64,000 nt of DNA from an uncultured Bacteroidales bacterium (GTDB taxonomy: Bacteria; Bacteroidota; Bacteroidia; Bacteroidales; Muribaculaceae), in contig CADAZN010000003.1 of assembly GCA_902792435.1 (NCBI GenBank), positions 1 through 64,000 of the forward strand. The letters run 5' to 3'. Numbering within the stretch: position 1 is the stretch's first letter; each line of letters starts with the position of its first letter. Of this stretch, positions 33,178 through 42,550 are shown in pieces. Both the position numbers and the translations under genes were made by a program. A model generated the notes under the pieces. The model had not been told where the DNA came from. It worked only from the letters and a program-made list of their open reading frames with translations, and did no database searches.

Positions 33178-35928
33178 TTAGAATCTCACGCCCACGTTAA
33201 AGTACATTCTGAAGCCTTGTGCATAGTAGTACTTGTTGGGGAACTTGGCAGTAGTGTAGTTCTTATAGTCGAAACGTCCTTGCTGATAACCACCAGTCTG
33301 GATGTGAGTGTTGTTGAGCAAGTTGTTAAGACTCAAGTTGAGGTTAAGTGATGCCGAGCGGGAGAGGTATATCACCTTACCGATGCTCATGTTGATAATC
33401 AATGCCTCGTTGAGTTTCTCCTGCTTGCCAATGTCTTGCATCATCTGCATGAGTTCTTGCTCGCTACCGGCTACAGTGTAAAGCTCGGGGAGCACCTCAT
33501 GACGAATTGGCGAGAGGTCAACATAAGAGCGGTTCATCCACACTCCATTGAGTTCAAAGAACCACATGTTAGGAGCACTCCAGTTGATGCCAAGGCTGTA
33601 AGCCTCTTGTGGAGTTCCACTAACGTAGAAGTTCTTCAGGTAAACGGTTTGAGTAACATCGGCCACCGAGCCGTTCTCAAAGCTACGTGTTCCAAGAGGA
33701 CGATTCTTGTATTGATAGCGTGCGATTGTTGCTGCTGCATTCAATGTGAGTGAAGGTGTAATCTTGTAGGCAGCGCCAATCTCTACACCCTTGTGCTCCT
33801 TTTGAACACCAGTGAGAGAGTAGTTAACGAAGGTGCTGTTATAGTCGTCATAGAACGATGTGCGCTCGGTCATATCCCAGAACTCGGTCCAGAAACCGGA
33901 AATCGAACCCATGAAGCGACGATAGTTCCAAACATAGCCGATATCACCCGAGAGGATGCGTGCACTCTTGAGGTCGGTAATCACGTCGTCCTTGATGCGT
34001 GGCGAGATATAGGCATTGTAATATTCAGGAGCACGGGTGCCATAGTAGGCATGTGCTTGGATGTTGTTGCGACCGTCAATCTTGAAAATCGCTCCTGCCT
34101 TAAAGGCATAGTTGATAAAGCTGTGGCTTTCGCCCTTGCCAAGAGAATTCTCGGGGGCACGGCCGTTGCGCATCTTACCATCACGCTGGAACGATGTAGC
34201 ACTAAACTGAGCTCCGTAGTTGAAATCAAATCGGTTCAGATTAACAACATTTTGAATCCACAGGCGACCAGTGATAGAGTTAATATCGTAATCATAGCCA
34301 AAGCGGTCGCCCTCAAGGATGCGGCGGTTAGGATTTAAAAGGTCGTTCTGAAGCATATCGGCATCGCCAGGGAAGTCGCGCTCAGCATACTGGTCAACAT
34401 CGAGCCAGTAGCGACCACCGAGCAAGTCCTTCATTGTCTTGAAGTAAGACGAGCGGCTATAGTTGGCACTAACACCACCCTGCAGCGAGAGCGCTGGAGA
34501 AATTCTCATGTTCAGGTTGCTGCTAAGCATCCAGTTAAACTGGTTGCTGTGACGTTTCTCAATCACATAGCTTGAACCCTTGTCCTCACCACCTTGCTCA
34601 AATTCGTAGTTGTTAAGGTAGTTAACCTGATAGAGCTCTGCCCAATTGAGCTGACGTTTTTCCTCCATGTTGAGCCATTCCCATTCAAAGAGGTCGGCTG
34701 TTTCAGGACTGGTAGTTTGATAATAAGAAGGCAGGTAGCGGTAGTAGTCGGGACGAGGGTCACGAGCATTATACCAGTTGAGCGCGCTTGAAGCATAGAA
34801 TGACTTATGGAATGCAAGGCCGGTATTAAGTGAGGTGCCAGTCTTTGGAGTCCAAAGCCAGTTCAAGATTACTGTTGGGTCAAACGAGTCAACAACCTTG
34901 GCATTACGTTTCTTGCCCTCTTGCCAACCCCAGTTCACATTGTAGAGGTTATTACCTGCGAGTGTGTAGGCCTCTTCAAAGGTCGCTGCATTGCTAGCAC
35001 GCTTTGTGGGAGCACCAAACACGGTCAGTGATACTGAGTGCTGCATATTAAACACCTTTTGCAAAGCAAGGAATGCACCCCAACTGTTGTAGAACGATCC
35101 AGGGATTATTCCCTCTCCAGCATAGCGAGCTATCGCGCTAAGTGTCATAGCCCAACCATGCTGATTAAGACCGGTGCTATAGGTAATCATACCACGCCAG
35201 CGGTAGTTGCTGTTGGTATAAGCAATACTTCCACGGAATCCAGGAGCATAGTCCTTGGCATGAGTGAAAATGTTGGTTGCTCCACCAATGTCACCAAAAC
35301 CAAAGAAAGTTGGCTCGGTAGCATAGCCCACACTGCGGCTCTTGAACGCCTGGTTCATACCGCCAATCATCGAGTAGTTGAAGCGGCCGCGAGCTGCATC
35401 GTTGAAGTTGATTCCATTGATGTAGGTCTGGCTGTACTCATTGTTGTAACCACGGATGCGGAAACGCATAGTGCTGAAGTTGTAGTTGGTCGCCTTGTAA
35501 TAGGGATTGTCGGTCGCGCCGGTCAATGCACCCACTTGTTGAGCATTACCTTCTTCATCTTCTAGCATAGATTCGGTAAGTATCAACTCAGCGTTCTCCT
35601 CGTTCTCCTCCTCCATTTCGGACGAAGTGGGATTGAGCCTGAGAGTACCTAGGTCGTCAATGCCGTTCAGGATAACGACATCTTGTACCAGGTCGCGATA
35701 ACCGTAGCAGAAAATGAGCAGACGGTCATTGCCTGGACGTGCCTCGTTTATGACAAAGTCGCCTCTGGGACCTGTAATGGCCGAAACGCCCTGCTCGTCG
35801 AGCAAGACGGTAGCTCCAGTCACAGGCACGTTGGTTCGTGAGTCAATAACGATGCCGCGTAGCCCTGATTGAGCCATCACATTGAGGCTCAAAAAGAGCG
35901 AAAGAAGCATAAAAAGTTTAAGTCTCAT
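33178..35928 (-). CDS. TonB-dependent outer-membrane receptor with carboxypeptidase-like plug
   Basis: A 916-residue protein with a signal peptide (MRLKLFMLLSLFLSLNVMAQ). A CarboxypepD_reg-like domain follows (LRGIVIDSRTNVPVTGATVLLDEQGVSAITGPRGDF). Next comes an acidic linker, a plug region with YINGINFNDAARGRFNYSMIGGMNQAF, and a beta-barrel that ends in FRMYFNVGVRF, with a terminal aromatic. It lacks the SusC-type signature, and its partner is a DUF5689 lipoprotein rather than SusD. The promoter is likely at 36032-36039, giving a leader of about 100 bases. The substrate is unknown. Confidence 0.88.
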   Translation of the reverse strand: MRLKLFMLLSLFLSLNVMAQSGLRGIVIDSRTNVPVTGATVLLDEQGVSAITGPRGDFVINEARPGNDRLLIFCYGYRDLVQDVVILNGIDDLGTLRLNPTSSEMEEENEENAELILTESMLEDEEGNAQQVGALTGATDNPYYKATNYNFSTMRFRIRGYNNEYSQTYINGINFNDAARGRFNYSMIGGMNQAFKSRSVGYATEPTFFGFGDIGGATNIFTHAKDYAPGFRGSIAYTNSNYRWRGMITYSTGLNQHGWAMTLSAIARYAGEGIIPGSFYNSWGAFLALQKVFNMQHSVSLTVFGAPTKRASNAATFEEAYTLAGNNLYNVNWGWQEGKKRNAKVVDSFDPTVILNWLWTPKTGTSLNTGLAFHKSFYASSALNWYNARDPRPDYYRYLPSYYQTTSPETADLFEWEWLNMEEKRQLNWAELYQVNYLNNYEFEQGGEDKGSSYVIEKRHSNQFNWMLSSNLNMRISPALSLQGGVSANYSRSSYFKTMKDLLGGRYWLDVDQYAERDFPGDADMLQNDLLNPNRRILEGDRFGYDYDINSITGRLWIQNVVNLNRFDFNYGAQFSATSFQRDGKMRNGRAPENSLGKGESHSFINYAFKAGAIFKIDGRNNIQAHAYYGTRAPEYYNAYISPRIKDDVITDLKSARILSGDIGYVWNYRRFMGSISGFWTEFWDMTERTSFYDDYNSTFVNYSLTGVQKEHKGVEIGAAYKITPSLTLNAAATIARYQYKNRPLGTRSFENGSVADVTQTVYLKNFYVSGTPQEAYSLGINWSAPNMWFFELNGVWMNRSYVDLSPIRHEVLPELYTVAGSEQELMQMMQDIGKQEKLNEALIINMSIGKVIYLSRSASLNLNLSLNNLLNNTHIQTGGYQQGRFDYKNYTTAKFPNKYYYAQGFRMYFNVGVRF

Positions 35929-36031
35929 AAATAGTATTTGATTAATATTGTTTAATTATCTATTTAACCATGTTAACGTAAAAAAGGTTAACACACACGT
36001 TTTTTCATCGGTTATGAAACCATAGAGTTTT

Positions 36032-36039
36032 CAAAGTTA
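36032..36039 (-). promoter_or_regulatory. -7 element of the TonB receptor operon
   Basis: TAACTTTG on the minus strand, about 100 bp upstream of the start codon at 35928. The intervening A/T-rich DNA has a GTTAAC pair (35973-35995) that could form a small dyad. Confidence 0.45.
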
Positions 36040-36165
36040 TAACTTTTTTTTGAAATTACCCATATATTGAGTACAAGAATTTTACTTTTTATAATGTTTT
36101 TTCCTATTTGCGATATTCACTGCATAAAAACAAACAAATAATATTGTTTGTAATATTTTTTTTAT

Positions 36166-36173
36166 TATTTTTG
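36166..36173 (+). promoter_or_regulatory. -7 element of the DUF4923 pair
   Basis: TATTTTTG, 60 bp upstream of the start at 36233, with TTTG at 36147-36150 somewhat close for a -33 element. Nothing else is seen in 36040-36165. Confidence 0.45.
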
Positions 36174-36232
36174 CAAAATTGAATAAATTGCTTAATAAAA
36201 TCTTCTAATTAATAATTTTAACTTTCATTACT

Positions 36233-36925
36233 ATGTTTAGAAAATCTATTATTTTTACAACAGTATTGGCACTGTCGATTAGCATGACAGGTTGCGGCTC
36301 ACTTTTGGGCAACACTAGTAACAACAATTCAAATGCAGGTGGCATGTTTGGCGTGTTGAGCAGCATTCTGGGCGGTGGCTCGGGCGGTGGCTTGCTTGGC
36401 AACGTGCTTGGAAGCGTAATTAGCAACGGCATGGGATTGGGATTTGTTGACAATGTTGTTGGCCATTCCACTATTGACAAAGCTGCGTTGGAAGGAATCT
36501 GGATCTATGCTGAGCCAGGGTGCGCTTTCACTAGCCAAAGTTTAGCAGGCAGCGAACTTGCTGTAAAGCAAAAGCTCAGCAGCGCATTCAACACACTGGG
36601 CATCAAGAGCGAGAACACAGGTTTTGTATTTGACCAGAAAGGAAACTTCGAGGCTCTTATCAAGGGACTGCCATTGAAGGGCACTTACAACTTTGACACT
36701 AACAGCGGAAAGCTGAATCTGAATTCATCAATCGGCACTATCCCTGCCTATGTGACAGCCTCTTCCAAGGGATTGGCAATCACTCTGGAGTCTAAGAACT
36801 TGGCAGGCCTGCTTCAAAGTTTGAAAATCTCGGGTGGCAATGCTTTAAGCGCTATTAACAACCTGGGCAACAGCTACAACGGAGCACGCTTTGGATTTGA
36901 TTTAGTTAAGTACAACAAACAGTAA
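36233..36925 (+). CDS. DUF4923-family lipoprotein, copy A
   Basis: A 230-residue lipoprotein with lipobox SMTGC. After a Gly/Ser/Asn-rich linker (GGMFGVLSSILGGGSGG) comes the DUF4923 core: LEGIWIYAEPGCAFTSQSL, FDQKGNFEALIKGLPLKGTYNFD and a C-terminal GARFGFDLVKY. These are periplasmic or outer-membrane-attached lipocalin-like proteins of Bacteroidales with no assigned role. It is 6 bp upstream of a paralogue with the same plan, so they form a tandem duplicate in one transcript. Confidence 0.85.
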   Translation: MFRKSIIFTTVLALSISMTGCGSLLGNTSNNNSNAGGMFGVLSSILGGGSGGGLLGNVLGSVISNGMGLGFVDNVVGHSTIDKAALEGIWIYAEPGCAFTSQSLAGSELAVKQKLSSAFNTLGIKSENTGFVFDQKGNFEALIKGLPLKGTYNFDTNSGKLNLNSSIGTIPAYVTASSKGLAITLESKNLAGLLQSLKISGGNALSAINNLGNSYNGARFGFDLVKYNKQ

Positions 36926-36931
36926 TTTATT

Positions 36932-37600
36932 ATGTTTAGAAAGACAATTTGCACTGTCATTCTCGCAATGACGCTTGCACTTTCGGGCTGCGGTAATCTC
37001 ATCAACACGATGGGAACCGGTAACAATAACGGCTCAGGGGGCGGCTTGGGCGATGTAATTGGTAGTGTGCTCGGAGGAGTGGTCAACGCTAATACAATGG
37101 GAGGCCTGCTCGACATGGTAATTGGCCACATCAAGCTCGACCAGTCGGCACTGATTGGAAATTGGGCCTACAGTGAGCCAGGATGCGCTTTCACCAGCGA
37201 GAATCTTCTTGCCAAGGCTGGAGGCTCGGTGGCAGCTACTCAAGTGAAGCAAAAACTCACAACGGTCTACAACTCGCTTGGTATCGCAAGCAACAACACC
37301 CAGTTCATATTTGACCAGAATGGAAGGTTTCAGGCTAAGATTAAAGGCATTCCTTTAAGTGGAACTTACACGTTTGATTCAAACAACAGCAAGCTTAACC
37401 TAAAAACAACTTTATTCACCATTCCTGCATTTGTGACTCGCACCACTAACGGCTTGTCGCTGACAATGGAATCGAAAAAACTGTTGAACGTGCTGCAAAC
37501 TATCACTGCCCTCACTGGCAACAGCACTTTAACCACAATAGGTGAGCTTAGCAAGAACTTTGACGGCGTGCGCATGGGGTTTGACGTAGTAAGATACTAA
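36932..37600 (+). CDS. DUF4923-family lipoprotein, copy B
   Basis: A 222-residue lipoprotein with lipobox ALSGC, the Gly-rich linker GSGGGLGDVIGSVLGGV and the same core: LIGNWAYSEPGCAFTSENL, FDQNGRFQAKIKGIPLSGTYTFD and GVRMGFDVVRY. The copies share the core but differ in the linker and in the region TIPAFVTRTTNGLSLTMESK, so the duplication is not recent. A bidirectional terminator follows. Confidence 0.85.
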   Translation: MFRKTICTVILAMTLALSGCGNLINTMGTGNNNGSGGGLGDVIGSVLGGVVNANTMGGLLDMVIGHIKLDQSALIGNWAYSEPGCAFTSENLLAKAGGSVAATQVKQKLTTVYNSLGIASNNTQFIFDQNGRFQAKIKGIPLSGTYTFDSNNSKLNLKTTLFTIPAFVTRTTNGLSLTMESKKLLNVLQTITALTGNSTLTTIGELSKNFDGVRMGFDVVRY

Positions 37601-37629
37601 CGATTTAAAACCAGAATTTTACACCCTAC

Positions 37630-37670
37630 AAAAAACAGATGCCGTGCAATCGCACAGCATCTGTTTTTTT
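37630..37670. terminator. Bidirectional terminator
   Basis: AAAAAACAGATGC..GTGC pairs with GCAC..GCATCTGTTTTTT (one C/A mismatch), between the convergent DUF4923 pair and the next gene. Confidence 0.8.
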
Positions 37671-37696
37671 GATTAAATCAATTGATCTTAGCAAGA

Positions 37697-38242
37697 TTAA
37701 TAGTCCATACCAATTTCTTTGAAGGCACGCTTGAAAAGCAAGGAATGAATCTTTTCCCTGCCCTCATCACTAGGTCCTGCATTGTGGCCACTGCTATTAA
37801 CCGAACGCCCGTCGGCAAGCCTAGCCCCAAATGACCAGAAATACCCGTCAAGGACATCCATTTCAGGTGGCAGCTCATAACTTCTGGCATATTCCATCAT
37901 CTTCTCCTGCTCAATTATTGCTAGTGCCTCTTTTAGCATCTCCTCGCCATCATCGATGGCATACTCTTTCTCGTCGGTGCTGGTGCCCTTGATAGCAAGA
38001 ACCACCTTGCCATTCTTGCGCTCAACGCGCACTTTGGCCACCGGTGACATCATCATGCCTTGATACTGATATTCCACCATATCGAGGACGCATTGCTGAG
38101 AATTGTTCGATTTGTTTGCCTTTTTCATCTGTTTCTCTTTTTTGATTGTGCTGCGGCGTTTCTTCACCTTGGCATCAACTGTGAACGCGCTGCCAAGCAT
38201 TGCCAGTGCAACCACTAGGACAGTAATTTTAAAAAACTTCAT
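37697..38242 (-). CDS. Secreted protein of unknown function, 181 aa
   Basis: A signal peptide (MKFFKITVLVVALAMLGSAFTVDA) is followed by a very basic stretch (KVKKRRSTIKKEKQMKKANK) and a globular part of about 130 residues with VAKVRVERKNGKVVLAIKG, DDGEEMLKEALAIIEQEKMMEY and DGYFWSFGARLADGRSVNSSGHNAGP. The last part recalls the substrate-free beta-sheet proteins of Bacteroidales without catalytic residues that I can name. It is monocistronic between two terminators. I do not recognise the family. Confidence 0.6.
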   Translation of the reverse strand: MKFFKITVLVVALAMLGSAFTVDAKVKKRRSTIKKEKQMKKANKSNNSQQCVLDMVEYQYQGMMMSPVAKVRVERKNGKVVLAIKGTSTDEKEYAIDDGEEMLKEALAIIEQEKMMEYARSYELPPEMDVLDGYFWSFGARLADGRSVNSSGHNAGPSDEGREKIHSLLFKRAFKEIGMDY

Positions 38243-38359
38243 AATCAGTTCGTGTTATGGGGTTAATATTCATTTCTAATGTTATGCGATTTCTCTTATT
38301 ATTTAAACACTAGTTTTGCTGGTTTTATTGTGCTCTAACACCGTTTCTTAGATAGGCAC

Positions 38360-38507
38360 AAAAAAAATCCTCGACTCACGTCGGGGATTGCTTAACTAAT
38401 TAACCTTCTAATACCATTAACATAAACCTTAAAACAAAAATGAAAAAGAATTTGCGTCATCACGACGCGTTAGATTTCATAACCTTAAAAACTAATACCA
38501 TGAAAAC
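38360..38507 (-). ncRNA. Candidate small RNA with own promoter and terminator
   Basis: On the minus strand a perfect -7 element TAATTTTG (38513-38520) is followed by about 148 bases without a convincing protein. They end in the hairpin AATCCCCGAC/GTCGAGGATT (38366-38389) and eight T. Internal features are the hairpin GCGTC/GACGC (38453-38468 region) and two copies of a GGTATTAG...AAGGTTA motif. The unit lies beyond the yebC terminator at 38636-38673, so it is not simply a 3' tail. Expression is not shown; it could instead be a decayed region with a leftover terminator. Confidence 0.5.
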
Positions 38508-38635
38508 TGATGCAAAATTATACCCTTTTTCCTTACAATCCAAATTTTCCAGTCAAATATTTGTGATTTTACCCCAAATTTTAACTTAATTTTGTATTCA
38601 TAAATAGATTTTAATGTATAGCCCGCTTTGACTAA

Positions 38636-38673
38636 TAAAAAAATCCCCCGCAGCACCACTGTGCCTACGGGGG
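38636..38673 (-). terminator. Terminator of the pheT-cupin-yebC operon
   Basis: CCCCCG/CGGGGG with an inner CAGCAC..GTGCCT helix, followed on the minus strand by seven T. Confidence 0.8.
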
Positions 38674-38712
38674 AATAAGCCTGAAAGAATAATGTGCAGA
38701 CTACAACATAAG

Positions 38713-39438
38713 TTACTCTAGTCCAGCCTCTTTCATGTTGGTAAACACGTTCTGCACGTCATCATCTTCCTCAAGCACCTCAAGGAGTTTGTCCATGTCA
38801 GCAGTTTGTTCTTCGTTGAGGGCCTTGTAGTCGGCAGGCTCGTAAACGAATTCCGAGCTCTTAATTTCGAAACCATTCTCCTCAAGATACTTCTGGATGT
38901 CGCCGTTCGACTCAAAAGCAGCACTGATGATGATTTCCTCCTCGTCCTGTTCGATTTCCTCGGCTCCAAAGTCAATGAGTTCGAGCTCAAGGTCTTCGAG
39001 GCTCACGCCTTCTTTAGGCTCAACGTGGAAATAGGCCTTGTGGCTGAACATGAATGCCACGCTACCCGAATTGCCCAGAGTGCCGCCCTTCTTGTTGAAG
39101 TAGCTGCGCAGGTTAGCAACGGTGCGGGTGGTGTTGTCGGTAGCAGTCTCAACGAGGATTGCGATTCCGTGAGGTCCATATCCCTCGTAGATCACCTCCT
39201 TGTAGTCGCTAGCATCCTTGTCACTAGCCTTCTTGATGGCGCGCTCAACTGTGTCCTTAGGCATGTTGGCAGCCTTGGCGTTGGCCATGAGGGCACGCAG
39301 ACGCGAGTTAGATGTTGGGTCGGGACCACCAGCCTTCACAGCCATAGTGATTTCCTTACCAATCTTAGTGAACGTGCGGGACATGCTGCCCCAGCGTTTC
39401 AGTTTTCTTGCTTTGCGGTATTCAAAAGCTCTTCCCAT
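38713..39438 (-). CDS. yebC: YebC/PmpR-family regulator or translation factor
   Basis: A 241-residue protein with the standard family length and landmarks: GRAFEYRKARKLKRWGSMSRTFTKIGKEI, DPTSNSRLRALMANAKAANMPKDTVERAIKKA, YEGYGPHGIAILVE and TDNTTRTVANLRSYFNKKGGTLGNSGSV. Long thought to be a transcription regulator, members of this family are also linked to easing ribosome stalling at proline runs. It lies 32 bp after the cupin gene and ends at a strong terminator, making it the last gene of the pheT operon. Confidence 0.95.
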   Translation of the reverse strand: MGRAFEYRKARKLKRWGSMSRTFTKIGKEITMAVKAGGPDPTSNSRLRALMANAKAANMPKDTVERAIKKASDKDASDYKEVIYEGYGPHGIAILVETATDNTTRTVANLRSYFNKKGGTLGNSGSVAFMFSHKAYFHVEPKEGVSLEDLELELIDFGAEEIEQDEEEIIISAAFESNGDIQKYLEENGFEIKSSEFVYEPADYKALNEEQTADMDKLLEVLEEDDDVQNVFTNMKEAGLE

Positions 39439-39470
39439 AAATCTATTTATTTTTTAGTTATTAAATTTTC

Positions 39471-39806
39471 TCATTTTTGATGCACAGGAACCACTGCCAG
39501 GAACTTGAGGTCACGGTCGCCACGGTTGATGAGGCTGTGGCTATGGCCCATGGGGCAATAGTGCGCCTGGCCAGGCAACAATTTCTCTTCACCGTTTTCG
39601 GTAAGCACGGTTGCCTCACCTTCAAGGAAATACATTATCTCACTGTCGGTGTCGTGGCTGTGATAACCTATCGATGCCCCAGGCTCGAGAGTTCCAAGCA
39701 TGATTTTGTTGTTCTCGTCGACAAATCGACGTGACTTATATTCCTTCTCGCCACCCTTGAAATTCTGGGCAACATTGAGTTCCAAATCTTTAAAATCAAT
39801 TATCAT
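39471..39806 (-). CDS. Small cupin-domain protein
   Basis: A 111-residue single-domain cupin. The first motif GYHSHDTDSEIMYFLEGEA supplies the His-x-His...Glu metal ligands, and the second motif PGQAHYCPMGHSHSLINRGD supplies the last His. Such proteins bind a metal and a small ligand; the substrate is not known. It lies between pheT (53 bp upstream) and yebC (32 bp downstream) in the same direction. Confidence 0.85.
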   Translation of the reverse strand: MIIDFKDLELNVAQNFKGGEKEYKSRRFVDENNKIMLGTLEPGASIGYHSHDTDSEIMYFLEGEATVLTENGEEKLLPGQAHYCPMGHSHSLINRGDRDLKFLAVVPVHQK

Positions 39807-39859
39807 AGTTGCTATGAATTATACATTAACCAAAGCGCAGCCCAATTGTGCATTATCAA

Positions 39860-42325
39860 TTATCTAAGCTTCGCTCCAACTTGTTTCTCGAGGTTTGCGA
39901 TGATTTTGTTCATCACTGCATCGATTTGCTTGTCTTGCAGGGTCTTCACATCATCTTGCAAAATGATGCTGATGGCATAAGACTTCTTGCCTGCCTCAAG
40001 GTTCTTACCCTCGTAGACATCAAAGAGGTTCACACCACGCAACAATTTGCGCTCGCTCTGCTCAACCACCTTCTGGATATCAGCATAGGTAACTGTGCTG
40101 TCAACCAGCAACGCCAAGTCGCGACGTACAGGTAGGGTCTTGGGCAGGTCGGCATATTTAGTCTTAGCCTTGGCTGCCATCTTGCAGGTGGCGTTCCAAT
40201 CAAGCTCGGCGAAGTACACCACCTGGGTGCAGTGAGTCTTTTTGTGCTGCTCGGCAGTGATGATGCCAAGCTCGGCAATGAGTTTGCCACCATGATTCTT
40301 ATAGGCCAAACCCAGGGCGAACACGTCATTCTTGAACTCCTCTACCACGAAGTCGCGCTCAGCGATACCAAGGCGGCGGAAGATGTTCTCGACTGTGGCC
40401 TTCAAATCATAGAAATTGAGCTTGCGGGGCTTGTCGGTCCAGCTGTCGCCGTGGTTTTCGCCAGTGAGCCAGATACCAAGAGCGGTGTGCTCGCTATAGG
40501 GTGCGAGAGCCACTTCCTCGTTGCTGGCCTCGGGACTAAAATGGTAGATGTTGCCAAACTCATACATCTTGAGGTTGGGGTTCTTGTGGTTGATGTTGCG
40601 CGCTGCGCTCTCCAGACCGCCAAAGAGCAGAGTCTGGCGCATGAGGCACAAGTCGCTGCTCAAGGGGTTCATCACGTGCACACAGTTGGCCTCGGGATAG
40701 GTCTCGCATCCCTCATAGTAGCTCTGTGCTGTGAGCGAGTTGTTCATTATCTCATAGTAGCCTTGTGCACTGAGCTGGTTGGAGATGAGCTCCTGCATAT
40801 CATCGCGGAAGTCGACCATTCCCTTTATTGAGAGCGAACTCTTCACCTGGCTACCAATATCAACGTTGTTGTAGCCATAAACGCGCAGAATGTCCTCCAC
40901 CACGTCGCATGGACGCTGCACGTCGACACGATAGGTAGGCACCACGAGGTTGAGTTTTTCATCGTCCTCGGCAGTGATTTCCATCTCAAGGCTCTTAACG
41001 ATACTCTTCACTGTGTCCTTATCGAGCTCTTTGCCAATGAGGTTGTTAACGTAGTCGTAACGCAGCTCCACTGGGAATCCGGGGAAGTCGTGCTGTTTTA
41101 CATCAACTATATCGCCGCAAATCTCGCCGCCAGCAATCTCCTTAATGAGCATGGCAGCAAGTTTCAGGTTATAAATCACATCGTTAGGGTCGATGCCGCG
41201 CTCAAAACGGAACGAAGCGTCGGTGTTAAGGGCAAAGCGACGAGCGCTCTTGCGAATCCAAGTGGGATGGAAATAGGCCGCCTCGAGGAAGATGTCGGTA
41301 GTCTCCTCGGTAACACCGCTATCAAGACCTCCAAACACACCGCCGATGCACATGGGCTCCTCGGTGTTGCAAATCATCAGGTCACGGTCGGTGAGTGTGC
41401 GTTCCACACCATCGAGAGTGACGAACTTAGTGCCTGGTGCACAAGTCTTAACAACCACCTTGTCGCCCTTGATTTTATTCAGGTCAAAGCAGTGCAGTGG
41501 CTGGTTGGTGCCGAGCAAAATATAGTTGGTAATATCAACAATGCTGTTGATGGGGCGCTGGCCCACAGTTGTAAGGAAATCCTTCAACCACTTGGGGCTC
41601 TCCCCTACCTTGACGTTGCGAATGGTCAAGCCACAGTAGCGGGGGCATGCCTCGACGTTCTCAACCTCAACGGGAATACCACCATCTTGGCGGTCAATCT
41701 TGAAGTCGTCGACACTAGGCCTGCGCAGGTTGCCATCCTTGCCGTGGCACTTGAGCCAAGCATTGAGGTCGCGAGCCACACCGTAGTGCGAACCGCCGTC
41801 GATGCGGTTAGGAGTAAGGTCTACCTCGATGAGCCAGTCGCTCTCAATGCCATAATAAGTGGCAGCGGGTGTTCCCACCACTGCGTCGTCGGGGAGCACG
41901 ATGATGCCGGCATGGTCGCTGCCAATGCCAATCTCATCCTCGGCGCATATCATACCGAACGAGTCGGTGCCACGCAGTTTCGACTTCTTGATTACAAATT
42001 CCTTGTCGCCATCATAGAGCACTGTGCCCACGGTAGCCACAATCACCTTTTGGCCAGCTGCCACGTTGGGAGCGCCGCACACTATTTGCACTGGCTCCTC
42101 GCCGTTACCCAGGTCAACTGTGGTGAGGTGCAGGTGGTCACTGTTGGGGTGAGGCTCACAAGTGAGCACTTTGCCCACCACGATACCCTTGAGGCCACCA
42201 CGAATTGTCTCTACTTCCTCGACAGCACCCACCTCGAGTCCGAGCGATGTCAATGCGTCGCCCACCTCTTGAGCGGTGAGGTCGAAGTCAAGGTATTGTT
42301 TCAACCATTTTAATGAAATATTCAT
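39860..42325 (-). CDS. pheT: Phenylalanyl-tRNA synthetase beta subunit
   Basis: An 821-residue protein of normal length. It begins MNISLKWLKQYLDFDLTAQEVGDALTSLGLEV, then a tRNA-binding EMAP-like domain (GGLKGIVVGKVLTCEPHPNSDHLHLTTVDLG), B3/B4 editing domain, B5 domain (VELRYDYVNNLIGKELDKDTV) and the C-terminal anticodon-binding FDX-ACB fold ending VGAKLR. It pairs with PheS, which is not in this window, to charge tRNA-Phe. Two good -7 elements (42372-42379 and 42422-42429, minus strand) precede it. It is the first gene of the operon with the cupin and yebC. Confidence 0.97.
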   Translation of the reverse strand: MNISLKWLKQYLDFDLTAQEVGDALTSLGLEVGAVEEVETIRGGLKGIVVGKVLTCEPHPNSDHLHLTTVDLGNGEEPVQIVCGAPNVAAGQKVIVATVGTVLYDGDKEFVIKKSKLRGTDSFGMICAEDEIGIGSDHAGIIVLPDDAVVGTPAATYYGIESDWLIEVDLTPNRIDGGSHYGVARDLNAWLKCHGKDGNLRRPSVDDFKIDRQDGGIPVEVENVEACPRYCGLTIRNVKVGESPKWLKDFLTTVGQRPINSIVDITNYILLGTNQPLHCFDLNKIKGDKVVVKTCAPGTKFVTLDGVERTLTDRDLMICNTEEPMCIGGVFGGLDSGVTEETTDIFLEAAYFHPTWIRKSARRFALNTDASFRFERGIDPNDVIYNLKLAAMLIKEIAGGEICGDIVDVKQHDFPGFPVELRYDYVNNLIGKELDKDTVKSIVKSLEMEITAEDDEKLNLVVPTYRVDVQRPCDVVEDILRVYGYNNVDIGSQVKSSLSIKGMVDFRDDMQELISNQLSAQGYYEIMNNSLTAQSYYEGCETYPEANCVHVMNPLSSDLCLMRQTLLFGGLESAARNINHKNPNLKMYEFGNIYHFSPEASNEEVALAPYSEHTALGIWLTGENHGDSWTDKPRKLNFYDLKATVENIFRRLGIAERDFVVEEFKNDVFALGLAYKNHGGKLIAELGIITAEQHKKTHCTQVVYFAELDWNATCKMAAKAKTKYADLPKTLPVRRDLALLVDSTVTYADIQKVVEQSERKLLRGVNLFDVYEGKNLEAGKKSYAISIILQDDVKTLQDKQIDAVMNKIIANLEKQVGAKLR

Positions 42326-42371
42326 TTTAATATATTGTTATATGTTTTATTATCCGTGAGTTATGAGATTG

Positions 42372-42429
42372 CAAAACTATGATCTTCCTCAAAACATGAG
42401 CCCACTTTGCCAATCAAGCTGCAAAGTTA
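42372..42429 (-). promoter_or_regulatory. Two -7 elements upstream of pheT
   Basis: TAGTTTTG (42372-42379) and TAACTTTG (42422-42429) on the minus strand. Both fit TAnnTTTG and could give leaders of about 40 and 90 bases. No T-box-like or Phe-codon leader is evident. Confidence 0.5.
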
Positions 42430-42550
42430 GTAATTTTTTATAATAATGTATAGCGTTTAAACCCGAAATTTGGCTTAATCCTTCAGAACGCTTAAAAAAG
42501 AACCACTAATAACACACCTGTTTAAGCTCCAAGTAACACACACCCCAACT

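Noticed and set aside
38440..38586. 48-codon plus-strand frame MKKNLRHHDALDF...
   Set aside because: It overlaps the candidate minus-strand RNA, has no promoter and no recognisable composition; considered fortuitous.
41090..42313. Plus-strand frame of 407 codons opposite pheT
   Set aside because: Antisense to a certain housekeeping gene; no motif, no promoter, shadow composition.
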